Shown here piece by piece: positions 52,299 through 60,925 of a stretch of DNA of 64,000 bases (positions within the stretch are counted from its first letter, which is position 1; every line of letters starts with the position of its first letter). The DNA is taken from positions 62,001 to 126,000 of the forward strand of contig NZ_JANJQP010000003.1 of assembly GCF_025758695.1 (NCBI RefSeq). The letters run 5' to 3'. Made by a program: the position numbers and the translations under genes. The DNA is from Oenococcus kitaharae (lineage in GTDB: Bacteria; Bacillota; Bacilli; Lactobacillales; Lactobacillaceae). The notes beneath the pieces were generated by a model. That model saw only the letters and a program-made list of their open reading frames with translations, was not told where the DNA came from and did no database searches.

Positions 52299-54500
52299 AT
52301 GGATAAAAAAATAGTCGGAGAGACCTATCGCTTTACTGTGATCACTGATTTTCTGATTAGAATTGAAGAAGATCCGCTCGGTCACTTTGAGGATCGGCCC
52401 ACACAAACAGTTGTGGACCGTAATTTCGGTCATCCGAAAATAGACGTGATCCACAACCAAAATGGGCACGTCTTAGAAATTGTCACTCCTGGCTGCCATC
52501 TTTACTACAATGGCGGCCGTTTTGCGCCAGACACGTTGTTCATTGATGTTGCTAAAGCACATTCTTTGTTTCAAAATCGCTGGTTTTTCGGCGTGAATAA
52601 CAACAATAATTTAAAAGGAACGGCACGCACACTGGATTCTGCCGATGGTCCGATTCCTTTAGCCGACGGCATTATGTCCAAAGACGGTTTTAGCTATCTA
52701 GACGATTCTGAGTCTGCCAGTTATTTATCGGAAACTGATTCTTATCAGACTAGGCCTAAGGGAATTATTGATGGCTACTTTTTCGCTTATGGCCGAGATT
52801 ACCAGGCGGCCTTAACCGATTTCTATCGGCTGACCGGGCCAGTGCCTTTGATTCCAAGATTTGCTTTAGGTAACTGGTGGAGCCGCTATTATCCCTATAC
52901 TCAGACCGGTTACCAGCGTTTAATGGCATGTTTTGACGAGAAAAAAATTCCGATCAGTGTTTCTGTACTGGACATGGATTGGCATCAAGTTGATGTACCG
53001 CGCAAATATGGGTCTGGTTGGACTGGTTATACCTGGAATAAAAGCTTGTTTCCTCAACCCGAGAAGCTGTTGACCTGGCTTCACGAAGATGGCAAAAAGG
53101 TCTCTTTAAATGTTCATCCAGCCGCAGGAATTCGTGCTTTTGAAGACTGCTATCCAAAAGTAGCCAAAAACTTAGGCCTCGATGCGAAAAAAGAAGAAAT
53201 AGCGGACTTTGATTTAGAAAATGCTAAGTTTAGGAAAAGTTACTTTGACGACGTGCATCATCCCTTAGAGGAACAAGGCGTTGATTTTTGGTGGCTTGAT
53301 TGGCAACAAGGTGGCAGTCAGACTGACCAGCATCTTGACCCGCTCTGGCTCTTGAACCATTACCATTATCAAGACAGTGCCAAAAGACACAATGGGATTG
53401 GTCTAACTTTGAGCCGCTACGCCGGCCCAGGGTCCCATCGTTATCCCTTGGGCTTTTCTGGAGACACAATCATCTCTTGGGCATCGTTAAATTTTCAGCC
53501 TTATTTTACGATCACGGCGGCTAATATCGGCTATACCTGGTGGAGTCATGATATTGGCGGTCACATGCACGGTCATTTCGATGGCGAACTAGCTACCCGC
53601 TGGCTGCAATTCGGCGTTTTTAGTCCAATTAACCGCCTGCATTCCTCAAATAATCTCTTTTCCGGTAAAGAACCATGGAATTACCGCAGCGACTTTCAAG
53701 AAAGCCAGGAACGTTTTTTGCGTTTGCGAGCTCAGCTGCTGCCTTATTTGGATACGGCTAACTTTAAAACACATGTCCAGGGTGTACCGCTCGTGAAGCC
53801 TCTTTATTATGACTATCCGGAAGAAACACAAGCCTATGAACAAAAAAATGAGTATTTCTTCGGTTCACATATGCTGGTTTCACCGATAACAGCGCCGCAC
53901 GATGCCACGACTCAGGACGGCCATACCACGGTTTGGCTGCCAAAAGGCAACTGGATTGATTACCTGACCCATCTGCCATACCAAGGAGACACGGTGTTTA
54001 ATGCCTATCGCGGTATCGACAGTCTCCCGGTCTTTGTCAAAAGAGGATCGTTGATTGTGACAAACCCGCATGTTATGGACAAGCCTGATCATCTGCCCCA
54101 GACCCTGCTGATCCAGATTTTTGCAGGCAGCGATGGTCATTATTGCCTGGTTGAACATGCGGGTAATCAACTGGCTAAAACGTTTTTCAACTGGCATGGC
54201 CAGGGACACAAACTGAGTTACACGATTGAAGATCCTGATCATATTATTCCGAAAAATAGGCAGATTGACGAGGAAGTGATTGTTCCAAAAAAAGAAGATG
54301 TCTTCAAAGAACTTTTCAGCCGCCTTCAAAAAGCCAAAATTGCTTTTGATTTGAAACAACAGTTGTATCAGGCCTTCAAATCAGCTGATTTCACCGCGCT
54401 CGGCTATATCAATCTGCTTAATACTTTAGAAGACAAGGATTTGAAAAATACGTTAACTGAACTAGTTTATGTCAGACAGTCTTATTTGAACGACATCTAA
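52299..54500 (+). CDS. GH31 family alpha-glycosidase
   Basis: The 733-residue enzyme has a beta-sandwich N-domain, then the GH31 barrel with SVLDMDWH (about residue 225), nucleophile Asp in FWWLDWQQGG (near 332), and the acid/base region FSGDTIISW (near 388). It lacks a signal peptide, so it acts on imported oligosaccharides in the cytoplasm. Alpha-glucosidase or alpha-xylosidase activity is possible; the nucleophile context LDWQ rather than WxDMNE is seen in a subset of bacterial GH31 enzymes. It is transcribed alone, behind a cre-like site. Confidence 0.87.
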   Translation: MDKKIVGETYRFTVITDFLIRIEEDPLGHFEDRPTQTVVDRNFGHPKIDVIHNQNGHVLEIVTPGCHLYYNGGRFAPDTLFIDVAKAHSLFQNRWFFGVNNNNNLKGTARTLDSADGPIPLADGIMSKDGFSYLDDSESASYLSETDSYQTRPKGIIDGYFFAYGRDYQAALTDFYRLTGPVPLIPRFALGNWWSRYYPYTQTGYQRLMACFDEKKIPISVSVLDMDWHQVDVPRKYGSGWTGYTWNKSLFPQPEKLLTWLHEDGKKVSLNVHPAAGIRAFEDCYPKVAKNLGLDAKKEEIADFDLENAKFRKSYFDDVHHPLEEQGVDFWWLDWQQGGSQTDQHLDPLWLLNHYHYQDSAKRHNGIGLTLSRYAGPGSHRYPLGFSGDTIISWASLNFQPYFTITAANIGYTWWSHDIGGHMHGHFDGELATRWLQFGVFSPINRLHSSNNLFSGKEPWNYRSDFQESQERFLRLRAQLLPYLDTANFKTHVQGVPLVKPLYYDYPEETQAYEQKNEYFFGSHMLVSPITAPHDATTQDGHTTVWLPKGNWIDYLTHLPYQGDTVFNAYRGIDSLPVFVKRGSLIVTNPHVMDKPDHLPQTLLIQIFAGSDGHYCLVEHAGNQLAKTFFNWHGQGHKLSYTIEDPDHIIPKNRQIDEEVIVPKKEDVFKELFSRLQKAKIAFDLKQQLYQAFKSADFTALGYINLLNTLEDKDLKNTLTELVYVRQSYLNDI

Positions 54501-54558
54501 AGAGAAAGCCTAATTAAAAGATTGGTTTGGAATTTTGGAATAAACACCTATATAAAAC

Positions 54559-54675
54559 CCCATTAGCATCGGTGATAATGTTGTTCTAAAACTGATAGCT
54601 AACCTCTATACGACTAGGTGTCCAATTGATGCTGCAATTAGAAATGAAAAACTAGAATATGGCAAGGATTTCTAA
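54559..54675 (+). pseudogene. Fragment of a second sugar O-acetyltransferase gene
   Basis: One frame reads PISIGDNVVL…NLYTTRCPIDAAIRNEKLEYGKDF before TAA, aligned with the segment PITIGNDVFL…SLYTAGHPIDAAIRNEELEYG of the intact enzyme at 6584-7201. About 38 codons survive and the catalytic His is replaced by Cys in the TRCPID position. The fragment ends a few bases inside the convergent UvrA-like gene. It is the scar of a deletion or of recombination that brought in the uvrA-like segment. Confidence 0.8.
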
Positions 54676-56945
54676 CTGTTTAATGCCTGTTTTAATGCAA
54701 CTACTGTATATGAATTAGACTGATTTAAGATACCTTGAGGAGCACCCTCATACAAAATCCGGCCGCCAAAACTACCGGCATCCGGTCCGATATCTATTAG
54801 CCAGTCCGCCTGTGTCATCACGGTCAAATTATGTTCAATCAAGATCAATGTATTGCCTTGCGCAAGCAACTCATTAAATAAATTCAATAATTTGTCAATA
54901 TCCTGCATGTGCAGACCAGCAGTTGGTTCGTCTAGAAAGATCATATTTCCCTGACCGTTCAATTGTGTGGCTAGCGACAACCGTTGCAATTCACCGCCAG
55001 ATAAAGTGGTTAACGATTGATTTAATTTGAGGTATCCGAGTCCCACTCGCTGTAAGTCAAGGATGCGTGGGCCAATAACCAAGTCGTGCGCAAAACTTTT
55101 ACTAGCAGTAGCAACACTCATTTCCAGAATATCGGCAATTGTATGGCTATGATACCTGTAACGAAGGGCTTCAGGACTATAACGTCGGCCATGACATGCT
55201 TCACAGGTTTGGACAACCGGATCCATAAAGGCCATGTTGGTAATTGTGACACCTTTGCCTTTGCAAACCGGGCAAGCTCCTTGGCCGTTATAACTGAATA
55301 AACTACTGGAAACTTTATTAGCCTTAGCAAACCGTTGCCGGATTTTATCAAAGATTCCTAAATAGGTCAGTGGTGTCGAACGTAAATTAACGTTGGCGGC
55401 GCGCTGTTTTAGATTAATTACCGGTGTCTTGATACTATTCATCAATGATTGTGCGAGGGAACTTTTCCCAGATCCGGCAACCCCAGTTAAAACGGTCATC
55501 ATGCCCAGTGGTATTTGAACATTGACGTCTCTCAAATTGTGCGCACGAAGATGATCGCGTTTTAGCCAATCTAAGCTGGGCTTGCGTGGTATTTTAAATG
55601 CATACGGTCGGCGCAGATATTGCCCGGTCAGTGTATCAGATTTAACCAACGCATCGAAAGTTCCAGCAAAAGTCACTTGACCACCCTCATTTCCTGCAAC
55701 TGGGCCAATTTCAACAGCATAATCGGCGCCAGTCATCATCGCGGGATTATGTTCTACGATCAAAATTGTGTTTCCTTGGTGCTGCAGCTTTAAAAGTGCT
55801 TGCTTGACCAAACGGATATCATGGGGATGTAAGCCAACACTGGGTTCATCCAAAATATAGACCAAATCTGATAACGAACTATTTAAATATTTTGCAATCT
55901 TAATTCGCTGGGATTCGCCGCCAGATAGACTGTTTGTTCCCCGGTCCAAGGATAGATAGCCCAAGCCAATATCAATCAATGAATTAAGCATTGTTGTTAA
56001 TTCACGAATAATTGAACTTGCTAGCGGCAGTTTGATATGGTTTAAAAAAGCGGCTGCATCCGATAGAGGCATGGCACACACGTCGGCGATATTTTTGCCA
56101 TTAATATGGTTTGAACGGACCAGATCATTGACCCTTGTTCCATGACATGCAGGACAAACCGCGTGAGTAGCCACTTTCTCAATCTCCTCTTTGTGGTGTT
56201 TAGCTTCGGCTTTGTGGAGAATTGAGCGGTAAATTCGTGGCACGATTCCTTCGTACAAGGCCGTTGGATGCCATTTGGCTGGGGCGTTATGAAGTGGCTG
56301 CTGAGGTGCATGCATGAGCAATTCCCACTCTTTATCTGTATAATTTTTCAACGGTTTATCATTATCAAATAGGCCGCTATTTGTATAACGTTTCCAACGC
56401 CAGGTATTGATACCAAAACTAACGAATGTAATAGCCCCTTGATTTAAAGATTTATTTTTATCAACCAAAGCAGATTCATCAAGTGTTTCTATATAACCAA
56501 GTCCTTGACATGCTGGGCACATTCCTTGCGGCATGTTGAAAGAAAAAGTATCAGAATAACCAATAAACGGTTTGCCAATTCGGGAAAAAAGTAATCGTAG
56601 TAATGAATAGACACCTGTATAGGTTGCCACGGTTGAACGGGGGTTCTGACCTATTTTTTTCTGTTCGATAACGATGGCAACGGGTAAATGTTCAATGGCT
56701 TTCACTTTAGGCTGTCCATATTTAGGTAGATATTGCTGCGTGAAACTGGGAAATGTTTCGTTCAATTCACGACGTGATTGAGCCGCAATGGTGTCAAATA
56801 CCAATGATGATTTACCGGCACCAGATAATCCAACAAAAACAGTTGTTCGCTTTTTGGGGATTCGTATATCAACATCTTTTAAATTATTCTGTCTGGCACC
56901 GTGAACTGTAATTTCGCCATCACTAAATAAATCATCTTGCGTCAT
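54672..56945 (-). CDS. Short UvrA-like ABC protein (UvrA2 / drug-resistance type)
   Basis: The 757-residue protein has two ABC ATPase domains of UvrA type: Walker A GLSGAGKSS and GVAGSGKSS, zinc-binding CPACQGLG, CPACHG and CPVCKGKG motifs, signatures LSGGESQRIKIA and LSGGELQRLSLA, and Walker B LDEPSVGLHP and LDEPTAGLHM. It is about 190 residues shorter than housekeeping UvrA, matching the class linked to tolerance of DNA-binding drugs and lacking the full UvrB-binding region. GAGGAGG precedes the ATG at 56945, so the upstream start at 56978 is rejected. It lies next to gene remnants and may have been acquired. Confidence 0.88.
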   Translation of the reverse strand: MTQDDLFSDGEITVHGARQNNLKDVDIRIPKKRTTVFVGLSGAGKSSLVFDTIAAQSRRELNETFPSFTQQYLPKYGQPKVKAIEHLPVAIVIEQKKIGQNPRSTVATYTGVYSLLRLLFSRIGKPFIGYSDTFSFNMPQGMCPACQGLGYIETLDESALVDKNKSLNQGAITFVSFGINTWRWKRYTNSGLFDNDKPLKNYTDKEWELLMHAPQQPLHNAPAKWHPTALYEGIVPRIYRSILHKAEAKHHKEEIEKVATHAVCPACHGTRVNDLVRSNHINGKNIADVCAMPLSDAAAFLNHIKLPLASSIIRELTTMLNSLIDIGLGYLSLDRGTNSLSGGESQRIKIAKYLNSSLSDLVYILDEPSVGLHPHDIRLVKQALLKLQHQGNTILIVEHNPAMMTGADYAVEIGPVAGNEGGQVTFAGTFDALVKSDTLTGQYLRRPYAFKIPRKPSLDWLKRDHLRAHNLRDVNVQIPLGMMTVLTGVAGSGKSSLAQSLMNSIKTPVINLKQRAANVNLRSTPLTYLGIFDKIRQRFAKANKVSSSLFSYNGQGACPVCKGKGVTITNMAFMDPVVQTCEACHGRRYSPEALRYRYHSHTIADILEMSVATASKSFAHDLVIGPRILDLQRVGLGYLKLNQSLTTLSGGELQRLSLATQLNGQGNMIFLDEPTAGLHMQDIDKLLNLFNELLAQGNTLILIEHNLTVMTQADWLIDIGPDAGSFGGRILYEGAPQGILNQSNSYTVVALKQALNS

Positions 56946-57216
56946 ATAATTCCTCCTCTTTATGGTACCGGCCACCAACAGTTAGTCCAGTGTAAAACAA
57001 TGGTCAAGCGGTCGTCAATGGGCACAGCGAAATCCCGTTTTTTTAAATCTGATGACTCTGTTAATCCAATAAATTAAAAGGCTAGTTTTAGTCTGGGTAT
57101 ACATCAGCTGACATCAGTAAAGGACTTATTTCTTTCCATATAGATGGAAATGGATTCATCGTTATCTCAGTCTTAATAACCAAGAGACTGGTTCAACTTT
57201 TTCCTCATTGACTTAA

Positions 57217-57684
57217 TCAGTTTTTCCAGTGGTCAACCTGATGAATCAAAACGAGGTTGGCTACAATAGCTGTGACCACCAATGGTAAAAATAAGGAAAC
57301 ACGTATCCAATTGATGGCAGCAATTTGCCAGCACATTAACCAGCCGACTAAGCCAAATGAGACAATTCCTAGAAATAGTCCTGGTATATAGCTTTTTAGT
57401 ACCAAGGATTGTACTATATGAACCAAAATATGTAGGTTATAAACCAGCATCAGGGCCAAATAAAAATTGATAGCTTGTTTTTTGTAACAAATAACCGCTA
57501 TGATTAGCAGTACCAGATATTCCTCCAATACCATCAAGGTAAAGTTTTTTGCCTTAGTCGTTGGAATCAAGTTTACAAAACGACTATTTGCGTTTTTTTT
57601 AATCTTAACAACCCAATTAGGCATAAAGGCAATTTCCTCCAGCTCGTGCAGCATGAAAAATAAAGGAAATAAAAGATAAATCAT
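57217..57684 (-). CDS. HXXEE domain membrane protein
   Basis: The 155-residue protein has about four membrane segments and the family motif MLHELEE (residues 11-17) close to the N-terminus, with a second conserved His region (LHILVHIVQS) and YIPGLF later. These match the HXXEE family, whose His and Glu residues probably bind a metal in the membrane. Function is unknown. GGAG lies about 12 bases before the ATG. It is flanked by gaps of more than 250 bases on both sides and seems transcribed alone. Confidence 0.8.
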   Translation of the reverse strand: MIYLLFPLFFMLHELEEIAFMPNWVVKIKKNANSRFVNLIPTTKAKNFTLMVLEEYLVLLIIAVICYKKQAINFYLALMLVYNLHILVHIVQSLVLKSYIPGLFLGIVSFGLVGWLMCWQIAAINWIRVSLFLPLVVTAIVANLVLIHQVDHWKN

Positions 57685-58087
57685 AGGTCAATGCACTCCT
57701 TACTGTGTTGTTTGGTGGGTTGGAAAATTAATATTGGATGCTTGAGTGCTATCTCTGATGCCATATCCCAAAGGACACAACTTTTCACCACTCGTTTTTT
57801 CTTTTCATTTGTTATTCTAACATGCAAGAAAATTTCATAGAAAGGTCATGGAAAGGTTACTTTAATGGCCAACTACATAGTGATTAATCCTAATAGTATC
57901 GTTTTCAATGTGAGCGATATGCCACTAAATTTAAAGGTTTTGATCAAGTGAACAGGGGGTCATGGTTACAAACATGGAGCAGTACCGGTATTAAAATTAT
58001 TTATTAGAATTAGGAACAAAGACTGTACGATTAATACGGACCGATTTGGCTTTTGTCTGCAAAGCTGTTAGACTGTTAAGAAATATG
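57685..58087. other. Intergenic region between HXXEE gene and the small membrane protein gene
   Basis: About 400 bases with divergent promoters. A 28-codon ORF (57865-57951) has GAAAGG upstream but no recognisable product. The right end (58050-58084) is the conserved upstream block shared with the remnant at 51897. Confidence 0.4.
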
Positions 58088-58321
58088 ATGGAAAATTCTA
58101 ATAAAGAAACAAGTGCAAGCAGTTTTGATTATGCAAGACCAAGTAAGTCGGCTGAAGAAATTTTGGCTGAACGTTCTAAGATGGCTCGCCGCCGCATGGC
58201 CTCTGACAATAACAAGAAACAGCATAAAAGCCGTTTTGATTATTTAACGATCACAATGGCTGTTTTGATGGCTGCTGCCACAATTGTGGCCGTACTTGTT
58301 GGCCTGATTGCTATTTTGTAA
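58088..58321 (+). CDS. Small single-pass membrane protein, paralogue of the protein at 39360
   Basis: The 77-residue protein has a charged N-terminal half (SAEEILAERSKMARRRM…) and a C-terminal membrane segment. Its stretch KSRFDYLTITMAVLMAA is the same as in the 39360 paralogue, so the conserved part is the junction and start of the membrane helix. An ATG at 58085 is directly upstream, but only the ATG at 58088 is conserved in the remnant copy at 51932. There is no ribosome site; TGTTAGACT, an extended -10 pattern, lies just upstream. Function unknown. Confidence 0.7.
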   Translation: MENSNKETSASSFDYARPSKSAEEILAERSKMARRRMASDNNKKQHKSRFDYLTITMAVLMAAATIVAVLVGLIAIL

Positions 58322-58488
58322 TCATTTGATATTGAATAGACCGGAAGCTGTATGGTTTTTCGGTTTTTATTTGGCTTGGCTTCGGCTGCGACATTTTTTG
58401 TCACAATTAAGGCCTTTTTTATAGGATAATAAAGAGAGCTAGTCTCTAAAATGAGCAACAAGACAAGCATAAGCATAACGGATTATAC

Positions 58489-59751
58489 ATGTCAGACTCT
58501 TTTCAGCAAAAGCTTTCTTGGCGGAGCAACTTTTACTTAATTTTTATCGGGCAATTTGTCTCTGGGCTCACCACAATGATTGTCCAGTATGCCTTCATGT
58601 GGTACATCACAGCTGTTTTAAAATCAGCAACGGCGCTTTCTATGTCGACGCTGGTGATGTTTTTGCCATGGATTTTTCTGGCACCCTTTGCCGGCGTCGT
58701 GATTGACCGCTGGTCACGCAAGGTGATTATGATCAGCATGGACTTGATGGCAGCGCTGGTAGCGATTATTATTTCAATTACGATTGGTCAGTTTGCCGGT
58801 AATGCTTTATTAACTTTATTGCTGATTGCGATTTTTGTACGAGCTGTGACTCAGGTTTTCCAACAGCCGACGTTAAATACAATCGTGCCGGCCATTGTGC
58901 CGACAGAACAATTAACGAAAATAAACGGTCAGATTCAAACCTTGCAATCATTAACAATGGTCATTGCACCAGGTATATCAGCCGTGCTGTTTGGATTGAT
59001 GTCCATTCAGTGGATTATTCTGCTGGATGTGATCGGTGCTATCTTTGGTTCAGCAACGATTCTGTTAGCGCGAGTTCCCAAGCCGACTGCACAGGAAGAA
59101 CAAGTTTCATTCTTCAAGAATTTTGGCCTGGGGCTAGCTGCTTTAGCACAACATCGTGGCATCTTTCAATACAGCCTATTGTCATTAGTCGCAATTACGC
59201 TGATTATGCCTGGCGCAAGTCTTTATCCATTAATGACGACCCAGCATTTTAATGGCACGATCGGGCAAGCCGGCATCGTAGAAACGGTCTGGTCTGTCGG
59301 CAGTCTGCTAGGTGGTCTTTATATCAGTATTCGCGGTGCTGGCAAAAATCGTTTTTACGCTATTTTTCTTGGCTTGTTGCTACTGGGCTTATCCTTTACT
59401 GTTTTCGCTTTTCTCCCGGGAACCCCTGTAGGATTTTGGATTTTTGCCAGCTTGAATATTATTGCTGGTTTTGCTTTAGCCTTTATGAATTCGCCTTTCA
59501 TTGCCATTGTTCAAGAACAAATCCCAGCCGAGACGATGGGCCGTGTCATGAGTGTCCTAGCTGCCTTAACAAATATTGGTGCGCCGGTCGGCTTGATGTT
59601 TGCCGGCCCATTAGCCGATAATTTTGGTATCACACGTTTATTCCTACTGGCTGGCGTCGGTACATTGCTTGTGACACTGGCCGCCGTGATTCTGCCGGCA
59701 GTTCGCAAGATTGATGAAAAAACAGATAATAAAAAAACGGCTCTTGATTAA
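58489..59751 (+). CDS. MFS efflux transporter, macrolide-efflux (Mef)-like
   Basis: The 420-residue carrier has 12 membrane segments and a loop 2-3 motif GVVIDRWSRKV. The pattern FLIGQFVSG-type start (here IFIGQFVSGLTTMIVQYAFMW) and VFQQPTLNTIVPAIVPTEQL near residue 125 are typical of the MFS_3/Mef-like group. It probably exports a drug or metabolite with proton antiport; no substrate can be assigned. Its stop codon lies in a bidirectional terminator shared with the next, convergent gene. Confidence 0.85.
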   Translation: MSDSFQQKLSWRSNFYLIFIGQFVSGLTTMIVQYAFMWYITAVLKSATALSMSTLVMFLPWIFLAPFAGVVIDRWSRKVIMISMDLMAALVAIIISITIGQFAGNALLTLLLIAIFVRAVTQVFQQPTLNTIVPAIVPTEQLTKINGQIQTLQSLTMVIAPGISAVLFGLMSIQWIILLDVIGAIFGSATILLARVPKPTAQEEQVSFFKNFGLGLAALAQHRGIFQYSLLSLVAITLIMPGASLYPLMTTQHFNGTIGQAGIVETVWSVGSLLGGLYISIRGAGKNRFYAIFLGLLLLGLSFTVFAFLPGTPVGFWIFASLNIIAGFALAFMNSPFIAIVQEQIPAETMGRVMSVLAALTNIGAPVGLMFAGPLADNFGITRLFLLAGVGTLLVTLAAVILPAVRKIDEKTDNKKTALD

Positions 59752-59764
59752 AAACCGTTTTTTA
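59731..59764. terminator. Bidirectional terminator
   Basis: AAAAAACGG and CCGTTTTTT form a perfect 9-bp stem between convergent genes; the left arm lies inside the end of the MFS gene. Confidence 0.8.
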
Positions 59765-59771
59765 TTTAGGC

Positions 59772-60641
59772 TCAAGCCCACTGCGACCATAATTTGACGA
59801 TGGCTTGTGTGCCTAAATCGCCCAAACCTTTTTCTTCGGCCAATTTAGCGTAACTACGCTCGGCCAGAGCTGTTGCGGGCAAGTCCAAGTTCATTTTTTT
59901 AGCTTCGTCCAAGGCAATCCGCAGGTCTTTTAAAATGTGTTTGGCATAAAAACCAGGCTTGAAATCACCAGCCAAAATTCTCGGCGCGTAAGCTTCCATG
60001 GACCAATTATCTGCGCCTCCGGCTGACAGTGTATCCAAAGTCTCTTGCAAATCCAGCCCGGCCGTTTTGGCATAAGTCAGCCACTCGGCCAGGCCCAGCA
60101 TGGTTGAAGCAATCATGATCTGATTGGCCATTTTAGCGTGCTGACCTTTGCCGGCTTCACCAAAGTAGTTCACTTTTTTAGAAATGATTTGTAATAAAGG
60201 TAGTACTTTGTCATAAGCTGCCCGATCGCCACCAACCATCGTTGTTAGCTTGCCGTCCCGCGCGCCGATATCACCGCCGGAAACGGGCGCATCTAAGACG
60301 CCGATCTTTTTTTCTTTACCGGTCGCCGCAATTTTTGCAGCTAGCGTTGGTGTTGAAGTAGTCATATCAATGAGAATCTGTCCGGCCTTGGCTTGCTTAA
60401 AGATACCCTGATCCCCAAAATAGGTCTCCTCGACATCTTTCGGGTAGCCAACCATCGTAAAGACGACATCTTGTCCGATAGTTGCTTCCGCGGCTGAATC
60501 TGCCCAGACTGCGCTTTGATCTAAGACTTTTTGCGCATGTGCCTTTGTGCGATTAAAGACAGTCACAGTCTGACCAGCCTTTAAAAAATTATTGATAATT
60601 CCGGTGCCCATGACACCGGTTCCGATAAAAGCAATTTTCAT
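59772..60641 (-). CDS. NAD(P)-dependent beta-hydroxyacid dehydrogenase family protein
   Basis: The 289-residue protein has the Rossmann motif IAFIGTGVMGTGI, the substrate-binding DAPVSGGDIGA motif (about residue 118), and the catalytic Lys in KMANQI near residue 170. These define the 3-hydroxyisobutyrate/tartronate semialdehyde/6-phosphogluconate-like dehydrogenase group. CAGGAGGCAAAC precedes the ATG. It oxidises or reduces a small hydroxy acid in the cytoplasm; which one is not clear. Confidence 0.88.
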   Translation of the reverse strand: MKIAFIGTGVMGTGIINNFLKAGQTVTVFNRTKAHAQKVLDQSAVWADSAAEATIGQDVVFTMVGYPKDVEETYFGDQGIFKQAKAGQILIDMTTSTPTLAAKIAATGKEKKIGVLDAPVSGGDIGARDGKLTTMVGGDRAAYDKVLPLLQIISKKVNYFGEAGKGQHAKMANQIMIASTMLGLAEWLTYAKTAGLDLQETLDTLSAGGADNWSMEAYAPRILAGDFKPGFYAKHILKDLRIALDEAKKMNLDLPATALAERSYAKLAEEKGLGDLGTQAIVKLWSQWA

Positions 60642-60689
60642 GTTTGCCTCCTGTTCACAAAATAAGTTTAAAACAGTTTTGTGACAACG

Positions 60690-60717
60690 TTGTTTTTTCG
60701 GCCAAACAGTGTATGAT
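60690..60717 (+). promoter_or_regulatory. Promoter of the trp transporter leader
   Basis: TTGTTT (60690-60695) and TATGAT (60712-60717) are 16 bases apart. Transcription would start near 60724, only about 8 bases before the leader peptide ATG. Confidence 0.6.
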
Positions 60718-60731
60718 AAATAACATCAGTT

Positions 60732-60779
60732 ATGAAAATAGTCTTTAAGAACAATTCAGCATGGTGGTGGCTCGGTTAA
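60732..60779 (+). CDS. trpL: trp leader peptide with three tandem Trp codons
   Basis: ATG at 60732 opens a 15-codon frame, MKIVFKNNSAWWWLG, ending in TAA. Three consecutive TGG codons (60762-60770) sit at positions 11-13, close to the stop, as in enterobacterial trpL peptides. No Shine-Dalgarno sequence is obvious and the untranslated lead is very short. Trp-starved ribosomes should stall at the TGG run and expose region 2 of the RNA. Three adjacent TGG codons in a 15-codon leader ahead of a Trp-type importer are unlikely by chance. Confidence 0.85.
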   Translation: MKIVFKNNSAWWWLG

Positions 60780-60838
60780 GCGGGCTGCTTTTGTGTGATT
60801 TGTTCACTGAGGCCCGCCAATAGCGGGCTTTTTCTTTT
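60770..60838 (+). promoter_or_regulatory. Trp-responsive transcription attenuator (1:2, 2:3 and 3:4 pairings)
   Basis: Region 1 GCTCG (60770-60774) pairs with CGGGC (60781-60785). Region 2 GCGGGC (60780-60785) pairs with region 3 GCCCGC (60812-60817), with an inner GTGA/TCAC stem between them, forming an antiterminator. Region 3 pairs with region 4 GCGGGC (60823-60828) around loop CAATA, followed by TTTCTTTT, forming the terminator. 2:3 and 3:4 exclude each other. Region 1 overlaps the last Trp codon, so a ribosome stalled there frees region 2. Confidence 0.82.
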
Positions 60839-60870
60839 GTTCTCGTATCTTTAGATGAACAATTGGCCGG

Positions 60871-60898
60871 ACCCGCTCACTTGCGGGTTTTTCTTTTG
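60871..60898 (+). terminator. Second terminator-like hairpin before trpX
   Basis: ACCCGC and GCGGGT form a 6-bp stem with loop TCACTT and a T-rich tail, 40 bases after the first terminator and 28 bases before trpX. It may tighten shut-off or set a basal level. Confidence 0.65.
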
Positions 60899-60925
60899 CT
60901 GATTGAATGATAAGGGAGAATGAAG

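Noticed and set aside
57865-57951. 28-codon ORF with a GAAAGG upstream
   Set aside because: Too short to judge and no recognisable product; reported only in the intergenic note.
60761-60823. 20-codon ORF starting at ATGGTGGTG and ending in the terminator loop
   Set aside because: It overlaps the Trp leader in another frame, has no ribosome site, and the TGG-containing frame explains the sequence better.
60745-60830. T-box riboswitch upstream of trpX, suggested by GGTGG near 60763
   Set aside because: The T-box core AGGGTGGNACCGCG is absent and the leader is far too short for stem I; the GGTGGTGG is the Trp codon run of the leader peptide.
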